Of a stretch of 64,000 nucleotides of DNA, positions 32,402 to 43,665 are shown one piece after another. The stretch is from Amaranthus tricolor (Eukaryota > Streptophyta > Magnoliopsida > Caryophyllales > Amaranthaceae): contig NC_080053.1 in NCBI RefSeq assembly GCF_026212465.1, forward strand, positions 12,787,261-12,851,260. The letters run 5' to 3'. The notes beneath the pieces are model-generated. The model was given only the letters and a program-made list of their open reading frames with translations, was not told where the DNA came from and made no database searches. The position numbers and the translations under genes are program-made. How positions within the stretch are numbered: position 1 is the first letter of the stretch; every line of letters begins with the position of its first letter.

Positions 32402-34725
32402 CTATGGATCATCATCATCATCTTGATCATCATCATTCCTTAGTCCTTGTGTTCGAATCTCCGCTTGATCCCAATCTTTCTTGCAAACACATATTTGAAT
32501 ACTATCTAATTCTAAATATGAAGTGGAGGATGAAGAAGAAGATGATCCTACAAAACTATCATCTTGGCTCATTATATTAGCTATTACGGAATTATAATAA
32601 GAGGGACGTGCCGAAACGCTTGCACGCCTAGACGTATCGCGCTTTGGGTTATTTACACTAGCATAATAATCATAAAGTTCTGCTAAAAGTTTTTTACAAC
32701 TTCCAACATAATTATGTACATCACTAGGCGGGCGATCTAATGATTGGTAGTAAAATCCGATTACTTTAGTAAGGACTTCTGTTTTAAAACAAGGGTCTAA
32801 AATGGTTGCAATTCCATAAATATAAGGAAAATCGGTAAAATATGCCTTCCATTTATCCATCATATCTGCAAGAATCGGCTTTAAATATGGGTTAGTATCA
32901 TCATGCGTATGTTTAAGAAGATGATAAAAAATAGTAATACACTCACTTATTACTAAGTGGACGTTCGGTTCATAAACATATGAAAAAATCTTAGTTGCGT
33001 GGTCATACTCTTCTAATATTTTATGTACACTTATAGCTAATTCCCATGTGTCATCAGTTATATAGCTATCTGTTCACTATACAGTTGTGTTATAACTGGA
33101 TGATAAGCAATCGCCTTTCTTAATAAATCGTTGGTTGAGCCCCAATGTGTAGGAGTATCTAATGACCAATACACTTTTTTTAGTTGATATTGGTCACATA
33201 ATTGTTTATATCGTCTCTTTATATTTCCAATTCTAAGCCACTTCACTATATCTCTAATTGGATCTAATAAATCGCTTAATTGTTTTATACCTGCTTGGCA
33301 AGATAAGTTAACTATATGAGCACAACAACGTATGTGTAATAAGCTACCCCCAAGGATAAAACTAAAAGCAGGCTCGTTATACAAAAGTTCCATACATTTA
33401 ATGTTAGCAGTTGCATTATCGGTAGAACAACAAAATATCTTATCTAATAAGTTCCATTTTCTACATATCTCTACTAATCTATATTTTATGTTTTCACCCG
33501 TATGTCTTTCTAGCATTGTCTCAAAAGCAATTATTCTTTTTTGAATAATCCAATTTTGATCTATCCAATGTGCTGTTACACACATATAAGATTCTAAATG
33601 TGGGGGAGCAGACCATATATCAGTTGTTATGCTAACCCTACCATTAAAAGATTTAAACATTTCAATTAATTCATAGCGCATTGATTCATATAATTTAATT
33701 GTGCGTCTTTTAAGAGTGCTCCTAGGGATTGCTCTATATTGTGGTTGCAAAGTTTTTCTAGTGAAACGCTCGTGTGCCCTACTTTCACCGTGGTTAAAAG
33801 GAAATTCATCACAAATTACATACTTAGAAGATTCATCAATTATATCATTATGATAATATTTAAAAGGCATACATGTGCTGGGAATGTCCCACTGTCGGCT
33901 TCCACTTGTGGTCCCGCTGCCGCTTGCTGCATGAGTTTCTCTTGTGATTCCATGCTTCTTTGCCAAATGTTTGTTAAAAGATCTCGTACCACCACCTAAC
34001 ACGTATTCACAAAATACAATAAATAAATTTTTATAAAATATGAATATATAATGTATGTATAAAAAACTGAAAAAGTATTTACCTTTGGCGAAATTGTATG
34101 AAATTAAGGGCTTTACTCCTTGACTTTCACAAATTTGACAAGTGCATAAGAAGACATCTGGATTGTCGGTTGGTTCTTTTGTAAAATTTGACCACACATG
34201 TGAAACAGCTCTACCACTAGGAGGTGGCATTGTCGGAAAAGGTTGTCTTACTGGTTCATCTTCATCTAAATTTAAATATAAAGACATACTCAGATATATA
34301 CCACAATATATAAATAAATAATAATTTAAAATTTAATCAATTTGAAAAATAAAATTATAAAACTAACCGATAGTTTGAAAATTGACTCGTTTACCACGAG
34401 CTTGTCTTTGTTGTTGTTGTTGTAGTTGTTCTTCATGTGATCTTGTTGATGACTGTCGAGAATTATGTATCCCAATAGTGGTCGTTGGTTCCTCTTCTTG
34501 TTCTTCTTCTTCATTAATTTGTATTTCTCTTCCCACTTCTTCTGCATAATTATGTAATTTTGGGTCGTACCCTTCTGGATAATTGGGTTCATAATTATAA
34601 TTACTAATCGAAGGTGTTGTTGATACCGACGGAGTAGAAGTGGCCTTTCTTTTGGAGCTAGAACCTCCCAATGATTTTGCCATTTTAGTAACTTTTTTAG
34701 AGGCTTTTTTCAAAAAAGAAGACAT
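32402..34725 (-). pseudogene. hAT-1 transposase, frameshifted and lacking its dimerisation core
   Basis: Likely exons on the minus strand: 34725-34368, 34265-34083, then from 33995 leftward. The protein opens with a basic/Q-rich segment, then a BED zinc finger (CTCQIC ... HLAKKH), then the catalytic hAT core (ITTDIWSAP, VTAHWID, CCSTDNATANIK, CCAHIVNL). The frame breaks near 33060-33075, where EQIAI runs into a stop; the downstream frame continues to about 32402. There the sequence jumps from YLELD to SIQICVCKK: the conserved hAT C-terminal segment (AKDILAI...SESAFS in the sister copy hAT-2) is missing. Both lesions should abolish activity. Confidence 0.85.
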
Positions 34726-34974
34726 GATTGATAATATTGAAATAATAATAGAATTAAAAAATAAATAAATAATTAATAGACTAATTATGTAATTAACTAA
34801 ATTAAGAAATAATTAAAAGACTAATTATGTAATTAAGAGAATAATTGCGTAATTAAGTAATTAAGTAAAGAGAGTAAGTAGAGAGAGTAGGAGAAGTGAT
34901 GAGTTGTGAATGAAAATGATTGAAAGCGATGGGTATTTATAGAAAATTACCCAACGGCTAGTTCCAACGGCTAG

Positions 34975-35270
34975 TTTCACGGTTCCATGGAACCGGTGGG
35001 CCGGTTCACACGGACCGGTCCCGGTTCCGGTTCCATGGAACCGTTGGACCGGTTCATCCGCACCGGTTCCGGTTCCGGTTCCATGGAACCGTTGGACCGG
35101 TTCACCTGGACCGGTTCCGGTTCCAACCCACGGTTCTTAGGTCCGGTTCATGCAGTTTTTTTCCAGCGGTTCCGCGGTTCGGGCCGGTTCGGAACCTGTC
35201 GCAAACGGTTCCGGTTCCGGATCCGGTTCCAAGCGGTTCGGAACCAGTTCGGTTCCGGGTAACCCGCCCC
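34975..35270. repeat. hAT-1 subterminal tandem motif array
   Basis: Three to four repeats of about 55 bp built on CCATGGAACCG, TGGACCGGTTCA and CGGTTCCGGTTCC. Strikingly GC-rich compared with the flanks. The opposite end (31825-31960) has the same motifs. Confidence 0.85.
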
Positions 35271-35291
35271 GTGGCCATCACTATTTGCTTC

Positions 35292-36441
35292 TAAAGATTC
35301 GAACTTACATTTATCTTTTAAAGGCTCGAACTTTGGGGTATATCTGCTTTTAAAGATACAAATGACCTAAAACCGGATAAATTTGAAAAAACGTTTAAGT
35401 TGTTCAGGGTGCCATTAATTCCCACCTGTAAAAGCTTTGTTTCCCTCCATTAATACGATTACACACCCATCTTCATCACCATAAATCTTCTGATCACTTC
35501 AATCAATCACCTCTCTATATAATCATTTCAAATCTACTCCAAAGGGTTCAGTCAGGAGGAAGCATTGAAGAACTGCAATGCGCAGGAAAAAGGTAAGTGA
35601 AACTGGTTGTTTTGTGTTTAGATTTGTTCCATTTTTGTCGAATTTGATGCTTCATTTATGCACAATCTGAATTATTTTTTGCGTGTTTTGTATATTTTTT
35701 TAGAACATGGATAATAAGTTTACATTCTGTTACTGGTTTGGTGGTAAATTTGTTAAAGAAAATAATGGTGTTGTTTTTTTTGGGGGATGGGTAGAACTTT
35801 TGATGTTGATCCTGTTGATTTATGCTTGAAGTATTTGATGAATCTGGGTGAAATGTGCGTTAACAGTAAAATAATCGAGGGTTTATTCTACTGTGTTCCT
35901 GGTCTGGCATTGAAAGAAGATTTAAGGAAAATTGTAGTTGAAGATGATGCATTTCAACTAGGTCAAACTGCAATTCTGAATAGGTATGTTGATGTGTACG
36001 TAGACACGGTACAGAAATGAGTTGTAGTGTTTGCAATGGGAAGGGGCACAATAGGAGATCATGTCCAAACAAAGGTTCAGTTGCTGCAACAGGTATAAAT
36101 CTGAATGAGATCCTATAACAACCTGAAACTGAAGGTCAAGGATCAACTCCTACTATGTCCATGCCATCTGCACAACCTACAAAGACTGGCAGGCATGGAA
36201 GGTCAATAAGGAGTGGTGTAGGTAGAGGTGGAAGATTAAAGAGAGGAAATCAATGCATAGAATAGTATTAATGTAACTATATATAACATTTAAATGAAAT
36301 TGCATTGGTAAAATTTATAAAATTACGCATTCAACAAGGCTTTGAATCTTATGTTGCAAGGTGGCCTTTGAGGTTTATGTAAAGAATCGAAGACGTGCAT
36401 GGTATTAGTCAAAGTACATATGACCGGGAGCATCCAATGAG
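35292..36441 (+). mobile_element. MULE relic: PB1-like domain plus zinc knuckle
   Basis: A frame from ATG 35707 reads FTFCYWFGGKFV and, after a shift in the T/G run near 35775-35785, TFDVDPVDLCLKYL, GLFYCVPGLALKEDLR and YVDVYVD. This matches the PB1-like domain found at the N-terminus of many plant Mutator-type transposases. Almost directly afterwards, in another frame (from about 36017), comes MSCSVCNGKGHNRRSC, the CCHC knuckle usually at the transposase C-terminus. The large catalytic middle is missing. The left part of this relic was split by hAT-1, since the sequence reads continuously across its TSD. Confidence 0.6.
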
Positions 36442-36509
36442 CACTACAAAAGAAAATTTAAAATCAACAAATTAGAGAACATGTGAACTAAGATAAAAAT
36501 AAAATCAAT

Positions 36510-37474
36510 TTGAAAAATAAAACCTACTCTTATGCAACCTATCAATACTCTTCCACACCGGAAAATCAGATGGATATGTGAGCAAGTGAGCTTTCTTCAC
36601 CCTATCTGCATGCCACCTCAAATTTAACACATCTTTCTTTATAGAAACAAGCGCTTGAATCTAGGTATTATTAAAAGATACCACAATATCTTAGCCAGGG
36701 GCCCTTTAGCATCCCGAGCCCCTTTACGCTTGTAACGCGATAACCCACACTAGGACACTCTTCTAAGTTCTCATTTTCATTCCGATACAATATACAATCA
36801 TTCGGACACGCATGAATCTTCTGGTACTCTAATCCGAAAGGACACATGAGCTTTTTGGCATAATATGTCGACTTTGGAAGTTCATTTGCCTCAGGAAGCA
36901 TCTCACCTAACGCTTCTAATAACATTGTGAAACTAGCGTCACTCCAATTGAACTTTGACTTAATGTTGAAAATTGTCAACACGACCGTTAGTTTGGTGAA
37001 CTTTGTACATCTAGGGTGCAAAGGCTTTTGAGAAGCCTCTTTCAACAAGTCAAAAACACGAGGACGTTTTCCTAACTCATCCTCGACTCCCTCCATCATC
37101 TCATCAACGCGACCTACATCCTCATCGACATTCTCTTCATCTATCTCATACCCATCAACACGATCTACTACATCCTCATTGACATCCACATTATTGACAT
37201 TCTCAACAACACTTTTTTTCTTTGTAAACTCCCTCCTGACCATGCCAAACCCAAACATGATATTGAGGCCTAAACCACGTCGAAGTATGTGCTCCCTAAG
37301 GATATCAACACTATATACATTTGATACATTGCCAAACTTGACACATGGGCAATAAAAAGCAACTCCGTCCGTCCTATTTTGATGTTCAACGGCAATACTA
37401 CAAAATTCTAATACGCCATCAATAAATTTGGACGATTTAATGCTTCCATACATCCAAGAACGATCTTTTGTCAT
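36510..37474 (-). pseudogene. TNP2-type CACTA transposase fragment
   Basis: The ORF 37474-36671 starts MTKDRSWMYG, the typical transposase-associated N-terminus, with CPCVKFGN as the Cys motif. It has an acidic linker and then the start of the TNP2 core: FTMLLEALGEMLPEANELPKS, KIHACPNDCILYRNE, EECP. A frameshift near 36750 moves the SRYK-type continuation and the IPRFKRLF and RWHADRVKKAHLL motifs into other frames down to about 36510. The catalytic remainder is deleted. It cannot make an active transposase but may bind element ends. Confidence 0.8.
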
Positions 37475-38429
37475 CCTAAGTGAGATTAGTTAATTCAAAA
37501 CAAAATTAATAATCATTTTTAAACATATATACTTATTTATACCAAACATATTTAACCTTAAAAATATTTACTTATTTATACTAAACATTTTTAACGCTAA
37601 ATATATATACTTTATATTTTAATTCTTTATAAGCACTACATTGTATTCTAAAATAAAATCATTTAAAATAATTAACATTGTATACTTCATACTTCATATT
37701 CTAACTCTATATAACCAAACATATTCTAATTCTATTCTTCATACATCGATATTAAGCCTAAAAATAAATCATTTAACCCTAAAAATATGTATATTCTATC
37801 TAATTCTAATACTTAAAACATATGTACAACAACAAACCACATTTTTAACAAAATACACAAATAATTAACAAATTAATAACATAAACTTGAAAATGTCAAA
37901 CTCACAAATAATTGATATCTTTAGCACTAAATTACGAGTAAAACAATAAAAATATGAAATTGCAAGTTAAAAAAATAAATAAAATTGCCTTGATTTCTTG
38001 GGTTAAGTAATCTACAATTAAAAACAAAAACAAAATTAGTATAAAAAAAATTAGCGCTAAATTTCGTAGGCTTCAAATAGCTAGCAAAACTTGAGGGTTT
38101 AATATATTGAAAAGAGAAATTATACCTCAATTTTGTGGGTTTTGAAGATGAACAAGAACAATGTTTTGAACAAGAAGATGAAGAATTCGTGGGTTTTTCA
38201 AATAGCTGTTCGTGGGTTTTGAAGAACACATTAGTTTAGCTTTTGTTGCGTGGGTTTAGCAGTTATTCATAGGTTGAAGAACAAGGAAGATGAAGAATTC
38301 AAGAGCAGCTGTATTGGTTTTTCGTGGGTTTTAGAAGGGTTTAGCTAGCTTTTGTTAACGTTATAATAAAACAGTAGTGTAGCTTATTGAACAAGAAGGA
38401 TATATGAGAAAAAATATATATAATTTACG

Positions 38430-38668
38430 TTATATGTTGCGGTTCCTCAAAAACCGCAGCATATAATGTAATTTTCATTAAAAAAAAAAATTAGACTATA
38501 TGCTGCGGTTATTGGGGAGCCGTAGCATATAATGTTAATTTTATTTTTTTATAAAAAGAATTAGACTATATGATGCGGTTTTTGGGAAACCGCAGCATAT
38601 AACCTATTTTTTTTCCTTGTTTTTTCATCCTATTTTATGCTGCGTAATTGAAAAACCGCAATATATGT
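38430..38668. repeat. CACTA subterminal hairpin array
   Basis: Four hairpins with arms of the type TATATGCTGCGGTT and AACCGCAGCATATA, at about 38431-38465, 38499-38533, 38568-38602 and a weaker one at 38637-38668, spaced about 70 bp. Such arrays are transposase-binding sites in CACTA elements (family knowledge). Confidence 0.8.
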
Positions 38669-38699
38669 CACATAGCAAATAAAATTTTTTACACTAGTG

Positions 38700-38728
38700 T
38701 TGGTGCATTGCACGGGTTATTATACTAG
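38700..38728 (+). mobile_element. Possible Helitron 3' end
   Basis: TTGGTGCATTGCACGGG forms a short, partly decayed hairpin, followed 8 bases later by CTAG and then T. Plant Helitrons end in a GC-rich hairpin plus CTRR before a T. No 5' end (TC...) or Rep/helicase was found. Tentative. Confidence 0.3.
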
Positions 38729-40079
38729 TATTGTAATAATAGTGTTGGAAAAAACTTGTTAACACTAATTAGCATAGGAATTTGGATTTCCTGAAAAATG
38801 TCAAAATGAATTGTATTTGGTTAATAATTAACATAAAAATTTAAGATTCCAATGCAAGTTAATTGTTGCTAGTTGTAGGAATTTAATTAGCATTATAACC
38901 CCTTGCTTATTATAAATTCATGAGTTAATTTAAAAATAACTATGACCAACCAAACAAAATTATTTAATTCCTTAAAAATAAATAAGATATTTAAATTCGC
39001 TTGCATTGTAAATTCCCACAAAACTTTAATTTCCAATGAAAACCAAATGAGTTCCAAGAATAGTTGTCAATCACATTAAATAGGGAATAATAAAATAACT
39101 TCTTTTGGCCGATGACTAAAATAATTATATTATTTTATGGGTTAGCCGAATGGACTGATGAACACATATTGTGTCCGATATAAGTTCACGAGTCCAACAA
39201 TTGAAATTGAAAGATTTGTGGGGATAATTTTGCCTCTGTTTTTCTTTATTTTGGTACGATACTTTTTAAATGAAAATGTAATTTCCATTTAGATTTGTTG
39301 GTTGAAATTTTATCAAATTTTAAACAATTGAAATTTTGTATAAATTTAACATAGTATTTTGATTCATATCATTTTTCTTGTTTTTAATAAGTGAAATTAC
39401 TTATTGTGCAAATCTATCATGGGTGTTTTGAAGGCATATAGATGTAATATATTTGTAAACAATTATGCAATTATTATATTTTTAGGTCATTTATTAGAAT
39501 GAATAAATAATTAGTATAAATTGAAAAATTTTTAAATTATTTTTAATTAAATTAACAAATTCGTATATTGAGTGGTTACATAAATTAGCGAAGAAATAAC
39601 TACAAAGAGAAAGCCGTGTAAACGAGAATAACAACATTATTTGATTTCCTAATTAAGGACTATAATTGAGGAGGCAATTCTAAGAATTAGAAATATTTTG
39701 TTTGCATAATTTCTTGAGATATGCACACAATTTTACAAGAAGCATATTTCCGTCTTAGTACTTAGACCCATTAAAAGTACCGGTCACTAGGTGGGATCAT
39801 ACAAAGAGCATATTTTTGTTATACTGAAATAAAAGGTTGTTAAAATTTTACTTTTACATATTTTTATAATATATTATAATAAAATGATTATAATATTTAT
39901 ACTACCTCAATATTAAAATACTTATAACTGGTTGTGACACAATATATGAGAAAATATAACTATTAGATAAAATATAATAAAACAGAGAAAATTGATTTAG
40001 CTCTGAAATGATGTTCTCTTGTGCAAAATATTAAAAAACATGTGTCAAGACACTCGAACATGTATCAGACACCAACACC
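38729..40079. other. AT-rich intergenic stretch
   Basis: No gene, RNA or clear repeat seen on either strand. The reading frames are short and have no recognisable motif. Confidence 0.6.
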
Positions 40080-42692
40080 TAGTGATGGCAACGGAGCGGA
40101 TTACCCGGAATTGAACCGATCCCGAACCGCTTGAAAACCGTCCTGGAACTGTAACTGTTCGCTACAGGTTTCAAACCGCAGAACCGTGAAACCGTCGGAA
40201 AAATTTGCTGGAACCATGAAACCGCTGGAAAAAACCGCCAGAACCGAACCAAAGAACCGCAGGCCGGTTCACTGGTTCCAAGGAACCGGACCGTAACGGT
40301 TCACCCAGCCCAACGGTTCCTTAGAACCGAAACCGTGCGGCTCACCCGGCCCAATGGTACTTTGGAACCGGTCAAAAAATAGTCGTTAAACTAGCCGTTG
40401 GGATTTTTCTATATATACTCCACACTTTCAACCTTTTCATTCACTATTCATCTTTTCTCCTACTCTCTCTACTTAATTACGCAATTATTCTCTTAATAAA
40501 ATAATTAGTCTTTTAATTATTTCTTAATTACATAATTAGTCTTTTAATTATTTCTTAATTACATAATTAGTCTTTTAATTATTTCTTAATTACATAATTA
40601 GTCTTAATTATTTATTATATGAATCAAAGCGCTATGAATTAGTAGAAATGTTTAAATCTTTTAATGGTAGAGTTAGCATAACAACTGATATTTGGTCAGC
40701 TTCCCCACATTTAGAACCTTATATGTATGTAACAGCACATTGGATAGATCATAATTGGTTTATTCAAAAAAGAATAATTGCTTTAAGTTAATGCCCGAAA
40801 GACATACGGGTGATAACATAAAATATAGATTAATAGAGATATGTAAAGAATGGAACTTGTTAGATAAGATATTTTGTTGTCCTACCGATAATGCAACCGC
40901 CAACATCAAATATATCAAACTTTTGTATAACGAACCTGCTTTTAGTTTTATCCTGGGTGGTAGATTATAACACGTACGTTGTTATGCTCATATTGTTAAC
41001 TTATTTTGCCAAGCAGGTATTAGACAACTAAGTGATTTATTAGATCCCATTAGAGAAATAGTGAAGTGGCTTAGAATAGAACAGTTAAAGAGAAGATATA
41101 AGCAATTATGTAATCATTATCAACTAAAAAAGTGTATTGGTCATTAGATACTCTTACACGTTGGGGCTCAACCCATGATTTATTAAAAAGGCTATTGCTT
41201 ATCGTCCGGTTATAACACTACTGTATATTGAGTGTACGGATAGCCGTACAAGTGATGAAACATGGGAACTAGCTATAGGCGTAGAGAAAATATTAGAAGC
41301 ATATGTCCACGCAACAAAAAATTTTTCATAAGTTTACAAACCAAACGTCCACTTAGTAATAAGTGAATGTATTACTATTTTTTATCATCTTCTTAAACAT
41401 TTATATAATGATACTAATGTATTTTTAAAGTCGATTCTTGCATATATGATGGACAAGTGGAAGACGTATTTTATTGATTTTTCTTTTATTTATGGAATTG
41501 CGACAATTTTAGTCCCATGTTTTAAGACGGAAAACCTTACTAAATTAATTGGATTTTACTACCAATCATTATATTGCCCGCATAGTGATGTACATAATTA
41601 TGTTGGAAATTGAGAAAAACTTTTAGCAGAACTTTATGATCATTATTCTAGTATATATAACCCAAGTCGCGATACGTCTAAGCGTGCTAACGTCTCGGCA
41701 CGTCCACTTATTATAATCCCATAATAGCTAACATAATAAGCCAAGATGATAGTTTTGTAGGACCATCTTCTTCCTCACCCTCCGCTTCATATTTAGAACT
41801 AGATATTTATCTTAAACATCACTTTGAAATTGAACAAGGTAGTTATAATATTTTAGAATGGTGAAAAAAAAAATCAATAAAATTCCCCATATTATCGAGA
41901 CTTGCAAAGGATATCCTTGCAATTCTTGCTTCTACTATTGCGTCGGAGTCTGCTTTTAGTGCAGGTAGAAGAGATCTCTTTTCAGAGTTCTAGATGAAAA
42001 GAGATCTCGTCTTGCTCCACATACTATTCAAATATGTGTTTGCAAGAAAAATTGGGATCAAGCGAAGGTCCGAGCACAAGGACTCGAGAACGAAAATGAT
42101 CAAGACGATGATGATCCATGGATGATGATGGATACATCTGCATCATCAGGAGGAGAGTCAGCGGAATCATCTAACCAACAAGATGATGATGACGAATACG
42201 AATAAGATCATGAATATCAGACAACGATCAATCAACATTCAACAACTACAAATAAAAGGTTTGACAAAGAACTACGTGGGCTTTGATTCCTTCGGGATAC
42301 GTAGGCAGCTTAGTATTCTTTCGGGATACTAGGTTCAAGTCCATTTTCTCCTTCTTTTTTTATTAATCATCTTTATCGTTTCTTATTAATTTATTTTTTT
42401 CCTTCTTTTTAGTAAATATTTTAATAACGATGACAAGCAATGAATTTCACTAATAATAAAGTAATCATCAAAGGTACGTCCGCATTATTATAGTATTTTT
42501 ATATTTAAAGAAAAAATAAGAATGGAACCGATGATCCGACCCGCCCGACCCGGGACTTGGAACCGCCGGAAGTGTCTCATGAACCGCCAAGGAACCGTTT
42601 GGAACCTCTCGAAACTGAAAACATTCGAATCGGGTTCCGAATGAAACCGAAACCGAATGGAATCGGCCCAACCTGGACCGTGGCCATCACTA
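40080..42692 (+). mobile_element. hAT-2: decayed relative of hAT-1
   Basis: Ends TAGTGATGGCAACGG and, reversed, TAGTGATGGCCACGG, with flanks CCAACACC (40072-40079) and CCAACATT (42693-42700), 6 of 8 identical: an aged 8-bp TSD with two C-to-T changes. GC-rich GGAACC/AACCG subterminal blocks occur at both ends. The interior is clearly homologous to hAT-1 but lies in the opposite orientation and is more decayed. It is therefore older than hAT-1. Confidence 0.9.
40610..42205 (+). pseudogene. hAT-2 transposase remnant without N-terminus
   Basis: The coding similarity to hAT-1 starts abruptly in the core (YELVEMFKSFNGRVSITTDIW) directly after AT-rich 5' sequence, so the first exons and the BED zinc finger are deleted. 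Many stops and shifts follow. Unlike hAT-1, the C-terminal segment is still recognisable: LSRLAKDILAI and ASESAFSAG near 41890-41965, then ICVCKKNWDQ. A short intact frame at 40755-40970 is only a piece of this remnant. Confidence 0.85.
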
Positions 42693-42700
42693 CCAACATT

Positions 42701-43665
42701 TAAATCTATATCTGAGTAACATTGGTTGTTTAGTATGTTTACTTGTTTATGTACATACAACATGGTAACCTAACATAGCATGGACATGCATTTTGAAGGG
42801 AAAAAACTTAATTCACCTAGTCGGTAAACTATTTACTATTAATAGATAAATTAAATATATTTGTTATAGGTGAGTTGGATCCAACTAATACATTTTGAAA
42901 TTTATCACTATTAGCGAGTAGTTTACCCGGTTGATGGATATAGCTAAGCTCATTTTAAAGGACTTGAATTAAGGAAGGACATGTAGGCATGTAGATGTTA
43001 TTGACTTATTGCATTCTGGACTTCTGGTTCAAGAACAAATTGATATCTAATTTCATTTTACTTATTATATTTGATTTTTTATGTAATTTGATGTGATATT
43101 TTGATTTTTTATATATTGAATTTTGCATAATCAAAAAATAAATAAAAATAAAAATTTAATACTATAATAATATGTGATTAGACGATTTAAACAAGATATT
43201 ATTTGATTATATTTTTTCATATATATTGATACAATATATAAAATAAGTTTAAATAATAAGTAATGGTTATTTACTATTGAGAATATGTGAAAGTAGTGGT
43301 CTTCCAATTTGTTAAAAAGAGCTGGCATAATTGATAATTGTCCCCTCTTTCGATACGCTAACCACAAATGATGCATGTATAAGGATAATGCATGCAAATT
43401 GCAATCATGTATCATCATTTTTATGAAAAACAAATTCTGATAAAAACTTTCTTTATCTACCGCCTCATTAATTAATTTGTCATATTCTTTAAAAATTTGT
43501 AATCTTGTAAACAAAAAATTAAAATTTTTAAGTTTAATTCCATGCCTTGAATTAATTGTGCCTGGTGATGCAGTCTGTAATTTAAATTGGGTATTAATTA
43601 GGAAAAATAATCTTTAAGTTTTTCTTCCATTTTCAGTATTAAATTGTATTTAATATTTAGATAAA
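42701..43665. other. Intergenic region upstream of the DnaJ gene
   Basis: AT-rich with no supported gene. A 127-aa minus-strand frame (43131-43514) has low-complexity composition and no domain. Shortly before the DnaJ ATG, CCATTTTCAG near 43638 could be the acceptor of a 5' UTR intron. No clear heat-shock element is visible by eye. Confidence 0.5.

Larger units (their letters stand above)
31808..35283 (-). mobile_element. hAT-1: hAT element with perfect 8-bp TSD
   Basis: 3476 bp. The left end TAAGAATGGCCACGG and the reversed right end TAGTGATGGCCACGG form the TIR. TTTGCTTC is duplicated exactly at 31800-31807 and 35284-35291. GC-rich subterminal blocks are dense in CCGGTTCC, CCGGTTCA and GGAACC words (31825-31960 and 34975-35270), as expected for transposase-binding subterminal repeats. 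The interior carries a minus-strand transposase gene that is frameshifted and internally deleted. It is relatively young given the perfect TSD. Confidence 0.95.
36442..38699 (-). mobile_element. CACTA (En/Spm-like) element, internally deleted
   Basis: The left end CACTACAAAAGAAAATTT and the reversed right end CACTAGTGTAAAAAATTTT are CACTA-type termini. Inside the right end is an array of hairpins (38430-38668). The interior codes the start of a TNP2-like transposase on the minus strand. The 3-bp flanks GAG and TTG do not match, so the ends may have been altered or the element is a recombinant. At 2258 bp it is far shorter than an autonomous CACTA. Confidence 0.7.

Noticed and set aside
37641..38229. 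Small open frames on both strands inside the CACTA element
   Set aside because: AT-rich, repetitive residue use (I, N, K, F, S) and no similarity to known CACTA proteins.
38430..38668. Regularly spaced repeats as a CRISPR array
   Set aside because: The units are hairpins in the end of a eukaryotic CACTA transposon, with AT-rich spacers that are themselves similar. No cas genes and not a prokaryotic context.
40755..40970. 71-aa open frame as a separate small gene
   Set aside because: It is a fragment of the hAT-2 transposase core, preceded and followed by further core sequence in other frames.
43131..43514. 127-aa minus-strand open frame upstream of the DnaJ gene
   Set aside because: Low-complexity AT-driven composition, no domain and no splice or promoter support.
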